DNA of 18,102 nucleotides from DATEGZ01 sp035279905 (GTDB lineage: Bacteria; Acidobacteriota; Vicinamibacteria; Vicinamibacterales; SCN-69-37). The notes under the pieces are model-generated. The model saw only the letters and a list, made by a program, of their open reading frames with translations, was not told where the DNA came from and did no database searches. The first letter of the stretch is position 1, and every line of letters begins with the position of its first letter. Positions 1 to 10,224 of the stretch are shown in pieces. The stretch is taken from the NCBI GenBank assembly GCA_035279905.1, contig DATEGZ010000201.1, positions 1 to 18,102 of the forward strand, in the 5' to 3' direction. Position numbers and translations under genes: made by a program.

Positions 1-7
1 CGCTTCG

Positions 8-31
8 CCCACCTTCGGCTCGCGCGGTGGG
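8..31. other. GC-rich hairpin at window edge
   Basis: CCCACC at 8-13 is complementary to GGTGGG at 26-31 across a 12-base loop. There is no T-run after it on either strand, so it is not a standard intrinsic terminator. It may be the 3' end structure of a gene left of the window, but nothing else supports that. Confidence 0.25.
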
Positions 32-86
32 ATGGCCGCGCGCACCGTCTGCGTCCGTTGCCGCGTGACTAGTCGCCGGAGGATCT

Positions 87-150
87 GTTACCGATGTCCC
101 TTGCCGCTCTTGTTACCTCAGTCCCTTGCCTGTACCGTACCTGTCGTACC
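87..150. repeat. GTACC-type short repeat cluster upstream of the cytochrome gene
   Basis: A 19-bp unit occurs at 87-105 and again at 112-130 with 16 of 19 bases identical (gttacc, three variable bases, gtcccttgcc). It is followed by gtacc cores at 132, 137 and 146. Several cores are 9 bases apart (87/96, 112/121, 137/146). The sequence between 1 and 250 shows no convincing gene: the open frame that runs through it from base 32 gives a Cys/Pro/Arg-rich peptide with no signal-peptide character. The same 11-mer, cgtacctgtcg (136-146), recurs at 1741-1751 beyond the cytochrome gene. Confidence 0.6.
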
Positions 151-221
151 GGTAAGATGTTTCCGCGCCGGCCCCGTCCCGCCGACGTGTTTTGAGGCTC
201 CCCTGCCCTATTCATTCGGCG

Positions 222-233
222 CCCGTCGACGGG
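222..233. promoter_or_regulatory. 12-bp palindrome just upstream of the cytochrome start
   Basis: CCCGTCGACGGG is a perfect palindrome lying 17 bases before the chosen ATG and directly before its ribosome binding site. It could be an operator or fold into a short stem next to the ribosome site. In DNA this GC-rich a 12-bp palindrome may also be chance. Confidence 0.25.
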
Positions 234-238
234 TGTCC

Positions 239-245
239 GGGAGGG
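239..245 (+). promoter_or_regulatory. ribosome binding site deciding the cytochrome start
   Basis: GGGAGGG, 5 bases before the ATG at 251. It fixes that ATG as the start in preference to the in-frame ATG at 32, whose extra 73 residues have no domain and would bury the signal peptide. Confidence 0.7.
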
Positions 246-250
246 TCCCC

Positions 251-1687
251 ATGTATCCCAGCACAACAGCCTGGCGGCTGGCTGGCGCAAGCGTTCTGGC
301 GTGGGCAGCGGCTACGACGCTCGTTTCTGCGAAGCCATCATCATTTACTCCCACACTGCCGAAACTGCTCGAGTTCGACGACGCCTCCGGCCGTCAAGCG
401 ACGTATGACGTCAACGGCCGGATCGATCTCACCAACCCGTTCTTCCAGTCGCTCGGGACGAACGGCCGCGCGTGCATCACGTGCCACCAGCCGTTGGATG
501 GCTGGACGGTCACGCCGGCGCACCTGCGCGATCGGTTCAACGCCACGCGCGGGCTCGATCCGATCTTCCGGACCAACGACGGATCGAATTCCCCGGACGC
601 GGATGTCTCGACCGTCCAGGCGCGGCGCGCGGCCTACAACATGCTCCTCACGAAAGGCCTCATTCGCGTCGGTATCGGCGTCAGCCCTGCCGCCGAGTTC
701 GAGCTGATCGACGCCGACGATCCGTACGGCCATGCGTCGGCGGCGGATCTGTCGCTGTTCCGGCGGCCGCTGCCGGCGACCAACCTGGGCTTTCTCGCCA
801 CGGTGATGTGGGACGGGCGCGAGACGTTTGCCGGTCAGTCGCTCCCGTTCGATCTCAGCGATCAGGCCAACAGCGCGACGCTCGGCCACGCGGCCGCCGC
901 GCAGCCGCTCACCGGCGCGCAGCGGGCGGAGATCGTCGCGTTCGAAACGGGTCTATTCACCGCGCAAGTCGAGGATCGCGACGCCGGCAGCCTGCGCGCG
1001 CGCGGCGCGATGGGCGGCCCCGTCGCGCTGTCCGCGGTGCCGTTCTTCATCGGCATCAACGACGTGCTCGGCGACGACTTCGATCCGCGCGTGTTCACCT
1101 TGTTCGACGCCTGGCTGAATCTCCCGCGGCCCCGGCATCTCGATGCGCATGCGGGCGCGCCGGCCCGCGATCGCGGCCCCGACGACGACCCGCGCGACGC
1201 GCAGTGCGTCGAGGCGCGGCGATCGATCGCCCGCGGGGAAGCGATCTTCAACACGCGGCCCATCGCGATCACCGGCGTCAACGGCCTGAACAACGTGCTG
1301 GGCGTCCCAACCCTTCAGGGCTCCTGCACGACGTGCCACGACACGCCAAACGCCGGCAACCACTCGGTCTCGATGCCGCTCGACATCGGCCTGACGACCG
1401 AAGCGCGCCGCACGCCCGATCTGCCGCTCTACACGTTTCGGAACAAGACCACAGGAGAGACCGTCAAGACGACCGACCCCGGCCGCGCGCTGATTACGGG
1501 CCGGTGGAAGGACATGTCGCTCTTCAAGGGTCCGATCCTGCGCGACCTCGCGACGCGCCCGCCGTACTTTCACAACGGCTCGGCCGCCTCACTCGAGGAC
1601 GTCGTCGACTTCTACGACACGCGGTTCGCGCTGCACCTGACGCGGCAGGAGAAAGGCGATCTCGTGGCATTCCTGAGAGCGTTGTAG
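251..1687 (+). CDS. exported di-haem cytochrome c peroxidase-family protein
   Basis: The gene encodes 478 residues. Residues 1-27 form a Sec signal peptide with a hydrophobic stretch ending in VSA. Two covalent haem c motifs are visible: CITCH (C75, C78, H79) and CTTCH (C359, C362, H363). The region around 190-200 carries the VMWDGRE motif typical of the CcpA/MauG superfamily. The C-terminus has the family signature FKGPILRDLATRPPYFHNGS, and M422 just before it is a candidate axial haem ligand. Family members act in the periplasm, reducing hydrogen peroxide or oxidising protein substrates with electrons from a c-type donor. The haem motifs are about 284 residues apart, against roughly 145 in classical CcpA, so this is a long form with an insertion. 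I cannot tell peroxidase from a MauG-like oxidase. The gene has its own ribosome site and no co-directional neighbour; it converges on the RND gene with a 31-base gap. Confidence 0.85.
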   Translation: MYPSTTAWRLAGASVLAWAAATTLVSAKPSSFTPTLPKLLEFDDASGRQATYDVNGRIDLTNPFFQSLGTNGRACITCHQPLDGWTVTPAHLRDRFNATRGLDPIFRTNDGSNSPDADVSTVQARRAAYNMLLTKGLIRVGIGVSPAAEFELIDADDPYGHASAADLSLFRRPLPATNLGFLATVMWDGRETFAGQSLPFDLSDQANSATLGHAAAAQPLTGAQRAEIVAFETGLFTAQVEDRDAGSLRARGAMGGPVALSAVPFFIGINDVLGDDFDPRVFTLFDAWLNLPRPRHLDAHAGAPARDRGPDDDPRDAQCVEARRSIARGEAIFNTRPIAITGVNGLNNVLGVPTLQGSCTTCHDTPNAGNHSVSMPLDIGLTTEARRTPDLPLYTFRNKTTGETVKTTDPGRALITGRWKDMSLFKGPILRDLATRPPYFHNGSAASLEDVVDFYDTRFALHLTRQEKGDLVAFLRAL

Positions 1688-1718
1688 ACGGGTCTTGTGA
1701 AGAAACAGTTGGCGTGTG

Positions 1719-4787
<3,069 letters not shown>

Positions 4788-4801
4788 CGGGCGGCCCAGT
4801 C

Positions 4802-4807
4802 ATTCTA
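4802..4807 (-). promoter_or_regulatory. possible -10 element for the RND pump gene
   Basis: On the minus strand this reads TAGAAT, one base away from TATAAT, and ends 14 bases before the pump ATG. No good -35 hexamer is visible at 16-18 bases. The pump needs its own promoter here because the gene upstream of it runs the other way. Confidence 0.3.
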
Positions 4808-4818
4808 TGCAAAACGAA

Positions 4819-4856
4819 CGGCCGGAGTGTCGTACAGTGTGCGCGTCCACCGGCCG
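4819..4856. promoter_or_regulatory. inverted repeats in the divergent RND / Vps62-like intergenic region
   Basis: CGGCCGG (4819-4825) is the reverse complement of CCGGCCG (4850-4856). A second, overlapping pair is GTGTCG (4827-4832) and CGACAC (4855-4860). They sit in the 89-base gap between two divergent starts, where a regulator of both genes would bind. No local repressor gene is present. GC-rich repeats of this length can arise by chance. Confidence 0.3.
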
Positions 4857-4876
4857 ACACAGTGACTGGAGCTTCG

Positions 4877-6265
4877 ATGACCGAAAGGGTACGGGCCCGG
4901 CGCTGTCAGCGGCTGGTCACGCTGGTGTGGGCGCTGATGGTCCCGGCCCTCGCCCCCGGCCGGCTGGACGCGGGGCCGGCGGTCAGCCGGGAGCTGTCGC
5001 CCGCGCAGCAGCTGGCGATCGCGCGCGCCTTCGCGCCCACCCTGGTCTTTCACCCCGACGAGCAGTACTTCCCGATCAGCGCCATCGGCTCGACGCCCAC
5101 CGAGGGCTGGGCGGCGCGCGTCGACCAGTATCGCGCGTTGTCGAGGCCGGACAAGCTGAATCGGGCCGCGCTCGCCTACCGCGTGTTCCCTCGGCTTGAC
5201 GACCGTCAGTCGGAGATCATCGTCGAGTACTGGTGCTACTACGTGTTCAACGCCTACGCCCTCCACGGCGGATGGCTGCGGTTTCACGTTTCAGACGACC
5301 ATCCGAACGATCTCGAGCGCTTGTACCTCGTGCTCACGCCGGCGACCTACGACTGGCGCAATGACGATCCCGCGGACGAGGCGTGGGCCCGCCGCACGTT
5401 CACGGTCAGCAGCGTGGTGGCCAACGCGCACAATGGGAGCATCCCCGCCAATCGATACGACGCACCAGGCGGTGCCTCCGTCCCGTCGCCGGTCGCGGTG
5501 CTCGTCGAGCTGGGCTCGCACGCCATGGCGGCCGACATCGACGGCGACGGCCGGTTCAAGCCGGGCGTGGACAGCACGAACTCCAGCAAGTTCCCGTGGG
5601 GCATCCGCGACGACGGCGCGACGTGGCGGTGGTACCTGAAAGGATTCATGGACGTCCGCGACGCGACGGCCACGCGCCTGTGCGGGCCGCTCGCTGACGC
5701 CGGAACGGTGTGCTCGCGCTACGCGCTGTACCCGGCGGACGGACTGCAGCAGTGGTTCGAGAGCCTCGAGCTGTCGACGCGCCAGCGCGAAGACATGGTG
5801 GGCCGCACGAGCTGGGCGGTTCGCATGTTCGGCGACGCGCGCATCGAAGACCTGATGGCGCCGACCGATGCGCCGGACGGCCGCGAGTTCGACAAGCTCC
5901 TGAGGCGCCGCAAGATCGACGGCACCGGCTTTGCCGTCGGATTCACGACCGTCGACTACTCGCCGGCGCTCGTCATGGGCCGGCGATTTTTCTGGGAAGT
6001 CCCGTCGCCGCACGCGCCCGACATCCTCGCTGACGTCTCCGTGATCGTGCCCAAGGGCCGGCGCGCGCTGACCGAGACGACTGTGTGGGGGTCGTACGGC
6101 ATCGACGCCATCACGAGCGTGATGTTCGGGTTCGGGTGGTTCAGCGAGGCGCATGCGACCAGCCCGACAGTGGGCGCGGAAATTCGGCTGGGCCGCTTCC
6201 GCGTCCGTCCGAACTGGCGCCTGAAAGACGGCGGGTTCGACGCGCGGATCATCACGATCTTTTAG
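4877..6265 (+). CDS. exported Vps62-like protein
   Basis: A 462-residue protein starting at the ATG preceded by GGAG at 5 bases; a GTG at 4862 would add only five residues. Residues 1-32 look like a Sec signal peptide. Features resembling the Vps62 domain family are FHPDEQYFP (58-66), the aromatic EYWCYYVFN (117-125), an acidic HPNDLERLYLVL (142-153) and the VELGSHA segment (210-216), which in the family is usually a GSHA-type motif. Directly after it comes a DIDGDG loop (220-225) resembling a calcium-binding EF-hand or dockerin loop. The C-terminal 110 residues are rich in alternating strands and end in Phe (IITIF), as many outer-membrane beta-barrel proteins do. Bacterial members have no settled function. 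The gene lies on the opposite strand between the RND pump and the likely adaptor, ending 4 bases from the adaptor's stop. The family assignment is from memory of motifs and is tentative; export is well supported. Confidence 0.5.
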   Translation: MTERVRARRCQRLVTLVWALMVPALAPGRLDAGPAVSRELSPAQQLAIARAFAPTLVFHPDEQYFPISAIGSTPTEGWAARVDQYRALSRPDKLNRAALAYRVFPRLDDRQSEIIVEYWCYYVFNAYALHGGWLRFHVSDDHPNDLERLYLVLTPATYDWRNDDPADEAWARRTFTVSSVVANAHNGSIPANRYDAPGGASVPSPVAVLVELGSHAMAADIDGDGRFKPGVDSTNSSKFPWGIRDDGATWRWYLKGFMDVRDATATRLCGPLADAGTVCSRYALYPADGLQQWFESLELSTRQREDMVGRTSWAVRMFGDARIEDLMAPTDAPDGREFDKLLRRRKIDGTGFAVGFTTVDYSPALVMGRRFFWEVPSPHAPDILADVSVIVPKGRRALTETTVWGSYGIDAITSVMFGFGWFSEAHATSPTVGAEIRLGRFRVRPNWRLKDGGFDARIITIF

Positions 6266-6269
6266 GTCG

Positions 6270-7454
6270 TCACTTCCCGGCAGTCACCTTCATCCCGTCG
6301 GCCAGTTGTTCGACATCGGCGGCGACCACGGCCGTGCCGGCGTCGAGACCCGAGCTCACTTCCACGCGATCGCCGAGACGATCGCCCAGCACGACTTCGC
6401 GGCCATGAACCGCGCCGTTGGCGACGACGAACACGCGATTGGTGCCGTACCGGCTCTGCACGGCGGCCGCCGGGATCGTGATCGCGCGATCGACATGATC
6501 GGTCGTGATCTGCAGGCGCGCGAACGTGCCGGGCTTGAGCCGGCCGTCGGCGTTCGGCACTTCGCCTTCGATCGCAAACGCACGCGACTGGAGATTGACG
6601 GACGGAGAGATCCGGACGATGCGTCCCTTGAAGTTCTCCGAAGGAAACGCGTCGACGCGCACGTCGACCTCGCGGCCGGTCTGCATCCACGGCGCGAACT
6701 TCTCGGGCACTTCGGCGGTCACCTTCAGCGGGTGGAGCTGGACGATGCGCATCACCGGCGCTTGCGGCTGGAGGTACTGCCCGACCGAGACGCGCCGCTC
6801 GGCGACGAAGCCTTGAAACGGCGCCTTGATCGAGGTGTCGCGCAGGTCGCGCTCGGCGAGCCGCAGCGCCGAGGCCTTGGCCTCGATATCGGCGCGCAGC
6901 TGTCGGGCCGACGCGAGCGCCTGCTCGTGCGCCGCGATCGCCGTGTCGTAGGCCGTCTGCGCGGTGTCGAGATCCGACTTCGAGACGATGTTCTGCGCGG
7001 CAAGGCTCTTCGCGCGATCGAAGCGCTGTTTCGCGTCGGCGAGCTGCGCGGTGGCGCTGACGACTTCGGGCACGCGATCGAGCGGCGGGAGATCGCCGCT
7101 GTCCGACGCGCCGTACTTCGCGCGCGACTGCGCGAGGGCCGCTTTCTGGGCCTCGACGCCGTACTCGGCCTTTTCGCGATCGAGCTCGACGAGCACTTCG
7201 CCGCTGTCCACGCGATCGCCCAGGTCGTGCCGCAGCGTCGCGACCCGGCCAGCAATCTCGGCGCTGACGATGACGTCCTCGCGAGCGCTCAACGTGCCGA
7301 CGACGTCCACCGCGCGGCGGACGTCACGGACTTCGGCGGCCTCGACGCGAACTTGTCGCGCGGCCTGTTGGCCGGCGGCCGAGGCGTTACTGTTGTTCGA
7401 GCAGGCCGTGACAGCGGCCAGCGCCGGGACGAGAACGAGGAAACGTGCCAGCAA
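6270..7454 (-). CDS. RND efflux periplasmic adaptor (membrane-fusion) lipoprotein
   Basis: A 394-residue protein with the layout of the AcrA/MexA family, which bridges the inner-membrane pump to an outer-membrane channel. The N-terminus has a lipobox, VTAC, with C18 as the lipidated residue. The two halves of the lipoyl domain lie at about 60-93 and 208-240 around an alpha-helical hairpin of about 110 residues. A beta-barrel domain (about 243-320) and a membrane-proximal domain (about 325-390) follow. The start is a TTG at 7452-7454, with GGAAGGGG ten bases upstream; no in-frame ATG precedes it and starting later would lose the lipobox. The purine-rich site can pair with the nearby GGACGGGG. 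The natural partner is the pump at 1719-4787, on the same strand but separated by an opposite-strand gene. Whether the two are co-transcribed by read-through is unknown. Confidence 0.9.
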   Translation of the reverse strand: MLARFLVLVPALAAVTACSNNSNASAAGQQAARQVRVEAAEVRDVRRAVDVVGTLSAREDVIVSAEIAGRVATLRHDLGDRVDSGEVLVELDREKAEYGVEAQKAALAQSRAKYGASDSGDLPPLDRVPEVVSATAQLADAKQRFDRAKSLAAQNIVSKSDLDTAQTAYDTAIAAHEQALASARQLRADIEAKASALRLAERDLRDTSIKAPFQGFVAERRVSVGQYLQPQAPVMRIVQLHPLKVTAEVPEKFAPWMQTGREVDVRVDAFPSENFKGRIVRISPSVNLQSRAFAIEGEVPNADGRLKPGTFARLQITTDHVDRAITIPAAAVQSRYGTNRVFVVANGAVHGREVVLGDRLGDRVEVSSGLDAGTAVVAADVEQLADGMKVTAGK

Positions 7455-7506
7455 GGACGGGGTGCCCCTTCCAACGTGGGTGAACCACGCGAAAGGACAT
7501 ACTACC

Positions 7507-8307
7507 TTAGCGGCCTGGAAAGAGCCTTTTGATCGCCTCGTCGAACGGCGGGCCCCAGCGCTCGGGGCGGCCGAACCCGTGGCCTGTGCCTTCGATGGGC
7601 ACGTAGTGCGCGTGCGTCATCGCCGACACGAACTTCTCGGTGTCGGCCGGCGTGCACTCGGAATCCTGCACGCCGTGCAACACGAACCAGTCACGCTTGA
7701 TGTCGCCGGTCGTCGGCAGCCAGGCGATGTGCTTGGTCTCGTCATACGTCGGCTGCCAGTCTCCCACCGCGCAGGCCGGGTGAGCCGACGGAAGATCCGG
7801 GCAGAAGCCGAGGCTCATGCCGGCCACGAACGTTCCGGCCGCGCCCTGCGCGAGCGCCGCGTACACCATCGTCGCGCCGGACGAGTAGCCGATGAGCGTC
7901 GGCGGGTGATACCCGTTGACCTTCAGCTCGGTCTCGGCCGCCTTCGCGATTTCCACGAGCTGCGCGGAGGTGTCCCAGCAGGCGCCCTCGCCCTGGCTCT
8001 TGCGCAGCGCCACGAAGTTGAGCCCGACGACGATCACGTGCTTCGGCATGATTCGCCGCGCCATGTCGACTACACCAAGCTGCCAGCCATCGTCGCCCGA
8101 GAGAAACAGGACGACGTCGGTGGTGGGCGTTTTCGGCACGTACGCGTTCACCTGCCCGAGGAACGGCACGTCGATGTAGCGCTCGGTCCAGGACTGGCCG
8201 TCGTGATTGACGAGCGGCGCGAAGTTTTTGGACTGGCCGGACAGAGGTGACACCGGCGCGAGTACGACGGCGCCGACGAGAGCGAGTGCGAGCGCGGTGC
8301 GAGTCAT
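7507..8307 (-). CDS. exported VirJ/AcvB-like alpha/beta hydrolase
   Basis: This 266-residue protein has a clear Sec signal peptide (about 1-25, ending near SGQ). It carries the SGDDGW segment (70-75) characteristic of the VirJ domain. The nucleophile elbow is G140-Y-S142-S-G144, and likely triad partners are D215 (HGVQDSE) and H243 (GTGHGFG). AcvB/VirJ proteins in Agrobacterium act in the periplasm and have been linked to phosphatidylglycerol-related lipid turnover and virulence; here the substrate is unknown. Cysteines C110, C169, C179 and C218 could form disulphides. The ATG overlaps the stop of the upstream peptidase gene as ATGA and has no recognisable Shine-Dalgarno sequence, so translation probably depends on the upstream gene. 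The same reading frame stays open far upstream, but that part is an out-of-frame shadow of the peptidase. Confidence 0.8.
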   Translation of the reverse strand: MTRTALALALVGAVVLAPVSPLSGQSKNFAPLVNHDGQSWTERYIDVPFLGQVNAYVPKTPTTDVVLFLSGDDGWQLGVVDMARRIMPKHVIVVGLNFVALRKSQGEGACWDTSAQLVEIAKAAETELKVNGYHPPTLIGYSSGATMVYAALAQGAAGTFVAGMSLGFCPDLPSAHPACAVGDWQPTYDETKHIAWLPTTGDIKRDWFVLHGVQDSECTPADTEKFVSAMTHAHYVPIEGTGHGFGRPERWGPPFDEAIKRLFPGR

Positions 8308-8316
8308 TGTTTTTTT
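8304..8316 (-). promoter_or_regulatory. A-run and ATGA overlap at the pepF/virJ junction
   Basis: In the pepF frame the mRNA reads GC-A-AAA-AAA-CAA-TGA, with seven A residues (8316-8310) in the register of a -1 slippery heptamer. The TGA lies within ATGA, giving a four-base overlap with the next gene. A -1 shift would enter the virJ frame one codon before its ATG. Stop-start coupling is the simplest function. Confidence 0.4.
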
Positions 8317-10199
8317 GCGGCCAGCAGCTTTTCCATCTCGTCCATCACCCGGTTCAGCTTGACCATCGTCGCGTCGAGCGGCTGTGTCGTCGTCATGTCC
8401 ACGCCCGCGTCCTTGAGCAGGTCGATGGGATATTTCGACCCGCCGGCGCTGATGAACGCGAGGTAACGCTTGCGCGCTTCGGGATCGCCCGACTTGACCT
8501 TCTCCTCGAGCGCGACCGACGCCGTGAATGACGTCGCGTACTGGTACACGTAGAAGTCGCGGTAGAAATGCGGAATATAGCTCCATTCGTGCGCGATGTA
8601 GTCGTCGACGATGCACACGCCCTGGTCGTGGCCGTAGTACTTGCGCGTGATGTCGAGGTAGAGCTTCGCGAGGACCTCGCCGGTGAGCGGCTGGCCTTTC
8701 TGCGCGAGCTCGTACATCTTCCACTCGAACTCCGCGAACTGCGCCTGACGGAAGACGGTGCCCTTCGCGTTCTCGAGGTAGTTGCCGAGGAGCGCGAGGC
8801 GCGTGTCCGGGTCCTTCACGACCTCGAGCATGTGATCGATGAGCAGCGCCTCGTTGAACGTCGACGCGACTTCCGCGACGAAGATCGGGTACTGCGCGAG
8901 CGGATACGGCTGCGTCTTGTTCGAGAAGTAGCTCTGCATCGTATGGCCCATCTCGTGGGCGACGGTGCTGACGTCGGTGTACGCGCCGTTGTAGTTGATC
9001 AGCATGTACGGGTGGACGTCGTAGGCGCCGCCGTTCGAGTAGGCGCCCGAGGCCTTGCCGGTGGTCGGAAAGAGATCGATCCAGCGATCCTTGAACGCGC
9101 GCTGGACGACCGTCGTGTACTCGTCGCCCAGCGGCGCGACGGCCTCGAGGACTAGCTTCTGCGCTTCCTCGGGCGTGTACTTCAGCGAGACCGATCCAAC
9201 GAGCGGCGCGTAGAGGTCGTAGTAGTGCAACGCATCGACGCCCATCATGCGCTTGCGGAGCTTCAGGTAGCGCTGGAAGGTCGGCAGCGCCTTGTTCACG
9301 CCATCGATCAGGCGCGTGTACACGGTGACCGGGATGTTCGCGCCGTTGAGCTGCGATTCCGCGCCGGACTCGTACTTGCGCGCGTTGGCGAAGAAGAGCA
9401 CCTTCTGCACTTCCCCGTTCATCATCGTGCCGAGCGTGCCGCTGAAGCCGCCGAGCGCGTTGAAGAACGTGGACATCACCTTCTCGCGGTCGGCGCGATT
9501 CGGCAGCGCGCGGAGCGACGCGTAGCCTGCCTGATCCAGCCTGGCGGTCTTGCCGTCGCTGAGCGTCACGCTGGGATACGGAAAGTCGGCGTTGCTGAGG
9601 ACGTTGAACACGTCGGACGGCGTCGTGCTGATCACGCCGGCGCGCGCCAGCAGCGTCTCCTCGGGCTCGGTGAGCGTGTGCGGCGCGCGGCGGGCGATGT
9701 CCTCGAGGTAGAACCGGTACATCTTGAGCCGCGGCTCGGCCGCGACGAACTTCGCGACGGTCCCCGCGGGGAACCGCAGCACCTCGGGCTCGATGTAGGA
9801 GGCTTCCGCCTGAAAGCCCGAGTACATCTGGATGATCTGCTGCTGCATCGCGAGGTGGCCGGCGTCGCGCGTGTCCTGATCGGACAGCAGCCCTGAGTAG
9901 ACGGCCAGCTTCGACATCGTGCGATCGATCGACGACGCCTTTTCGAGCGCGTCGGCCAGAACCGAGGCGGAGCTGCCGAGCTTGCCTTTGAACTGGCCCA
10001 GCGTCGGCACGACCTTCGCGATGGCGGCTTTCTCCGCCTGCCACGCGGCCTCGTTCGGGTAGAGGTCCGCGAGATTCCACGTGTACGTGTCTGGGACCGC
10101 GGCGCGGTCGCGCGTCTGCGCGGATCCGGTCAGCGACAGAGCCGCGGCGAGCGCCGGCACGAGCAGCCGAAGCGGCGTCGACGAGTGATTCGAGCGCAT
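8304..10199 (-). CDS. pepF: exported oligoendopeptidase F-like zinc peptidase (family M3B)
   Basis: A 631-residue metallopeptidase predicted to cleave short peptides. It has the zinc motif HEMGH (H415, E416, H419) and the third zinc ligand E443 in VAEVASTFNE, both in the spacing normal for M3 enzymes, and the family's helical N-terminal region. Unlike the classical cytosolic enzyme of about 600 residues, it begins with a Sec-type signal peptide (about 1-28, ending GSAQ), so it probably works in the periplasm. The start codon is partly inside a 7-bp hairpin (10199-10218) and there is no strong Shine-Dalgarno sequence. The gene ends in GCA AAA AAA CAA TGA, where the TGA overlaps the ATG of the VirJ-like gene and the seven A residues form a potential -1 slip site. 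The 25-base gap to the upstream small membrane protein suggests they may share a transcript. Confidence 0.92.
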   Translation of the reverse strand: MRSNHSSTPLRLLVPALAAALSLTGSAQTRDRAAVPDTYTWNLADLYPNEAAWQAEKAAIAKVVPTLGQFKGKLGSSASVLADALEKASSIDRTMSKLAVYSGLLSDQDTRDAGHLAMQQQIIQMYSGFQAEASYIEPEVLRFPAGTVAKFVAAEPRLKMYRFYLEDIARRAPHTLTEPEETLLARAGVISTTPSDVFNVLSNADFPYPSVTLSDGKTARLDQAGYASLRALPNRADREKVMSTFFNALGGFSGTLGTMMNGEVQKVLFFANARKYESGAESQLNGANIPVTVYTRLIDGVNKALPTFQRYLKLRKRMMGVDALHYYDLYAPLVGSVSLKYTPEEAQKLVLEAVAPLGDEYTTVVQRAFKDRWIDLFPTTGKASGAYSNGGAYDVHPYMLINYNGAYTDVSTVAHEMGHTMQSYFSNKTQPYPLAQYPIFVAEVASTFNEALLIDHMLEVVKDPDTRLALLGNYLENAKGTVFRQAQFAEFEWKMYELAQKGQPLTGEVLAKLYLDITRKYYGHDQGVCIVDDYIAHEWSYIPHFYRDFYVYQYATSFTASVALEEKVKSGDPEARKRYLAFISAGGSKYPIDLLKDAGVDMTTTQPLDATMVKLNRVMDEMEKLLAAKKQ

Positions 10200-10218
10200 C
10201 CCAGCATCTTAGCTGGGA
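10199..10218 (-). promoter_or_regulatory. hairpin over the pepF start codon
   Basis: TCCCAGC (10199-10205) and GCTGGGA (10212-10218) are perfect reverse complements around a six-base loop. In the pepF mRNA the 3' arm ends with the A of the AUG and covers the whole region where a ribosome site would be. It fills most of the 25-base gap after the preceding gene. No T-run follows, so it is more like a translation-limiting stem than a terminator. Confidence 0.4.
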
Positions 10219-10224
10219 ATCCGA

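Noticed and set aside
192..215. TTGAGG ... TATTCA as a promoter for the cytochrome gene
   Set aside because: The spacing of 11 bases is far from the usual 16-18.
32..250. Extended N-terminus of the cytochrome gene from the ATG at 32
   Set aside because: The extra 73 residues are Cys/Pro/Arg-rich and repeat-encoded, and would bury a clear signal peptide; the ATG at 251 has a strong ribosome site.
1688..1718. Intrinsic terminator between the cytochrome and pump genes
   Set aside because: No stem followed by a T-run is visible on either strand in the 31-base gap.
8308..10080. Upstream in-frame extension of the VirJ-like gene (857-residue frame)
   Set aside because: The extension is the pepF region read out of frame; it has no domain, and the signal peptide and ATGA overlap fix the start at 8307.
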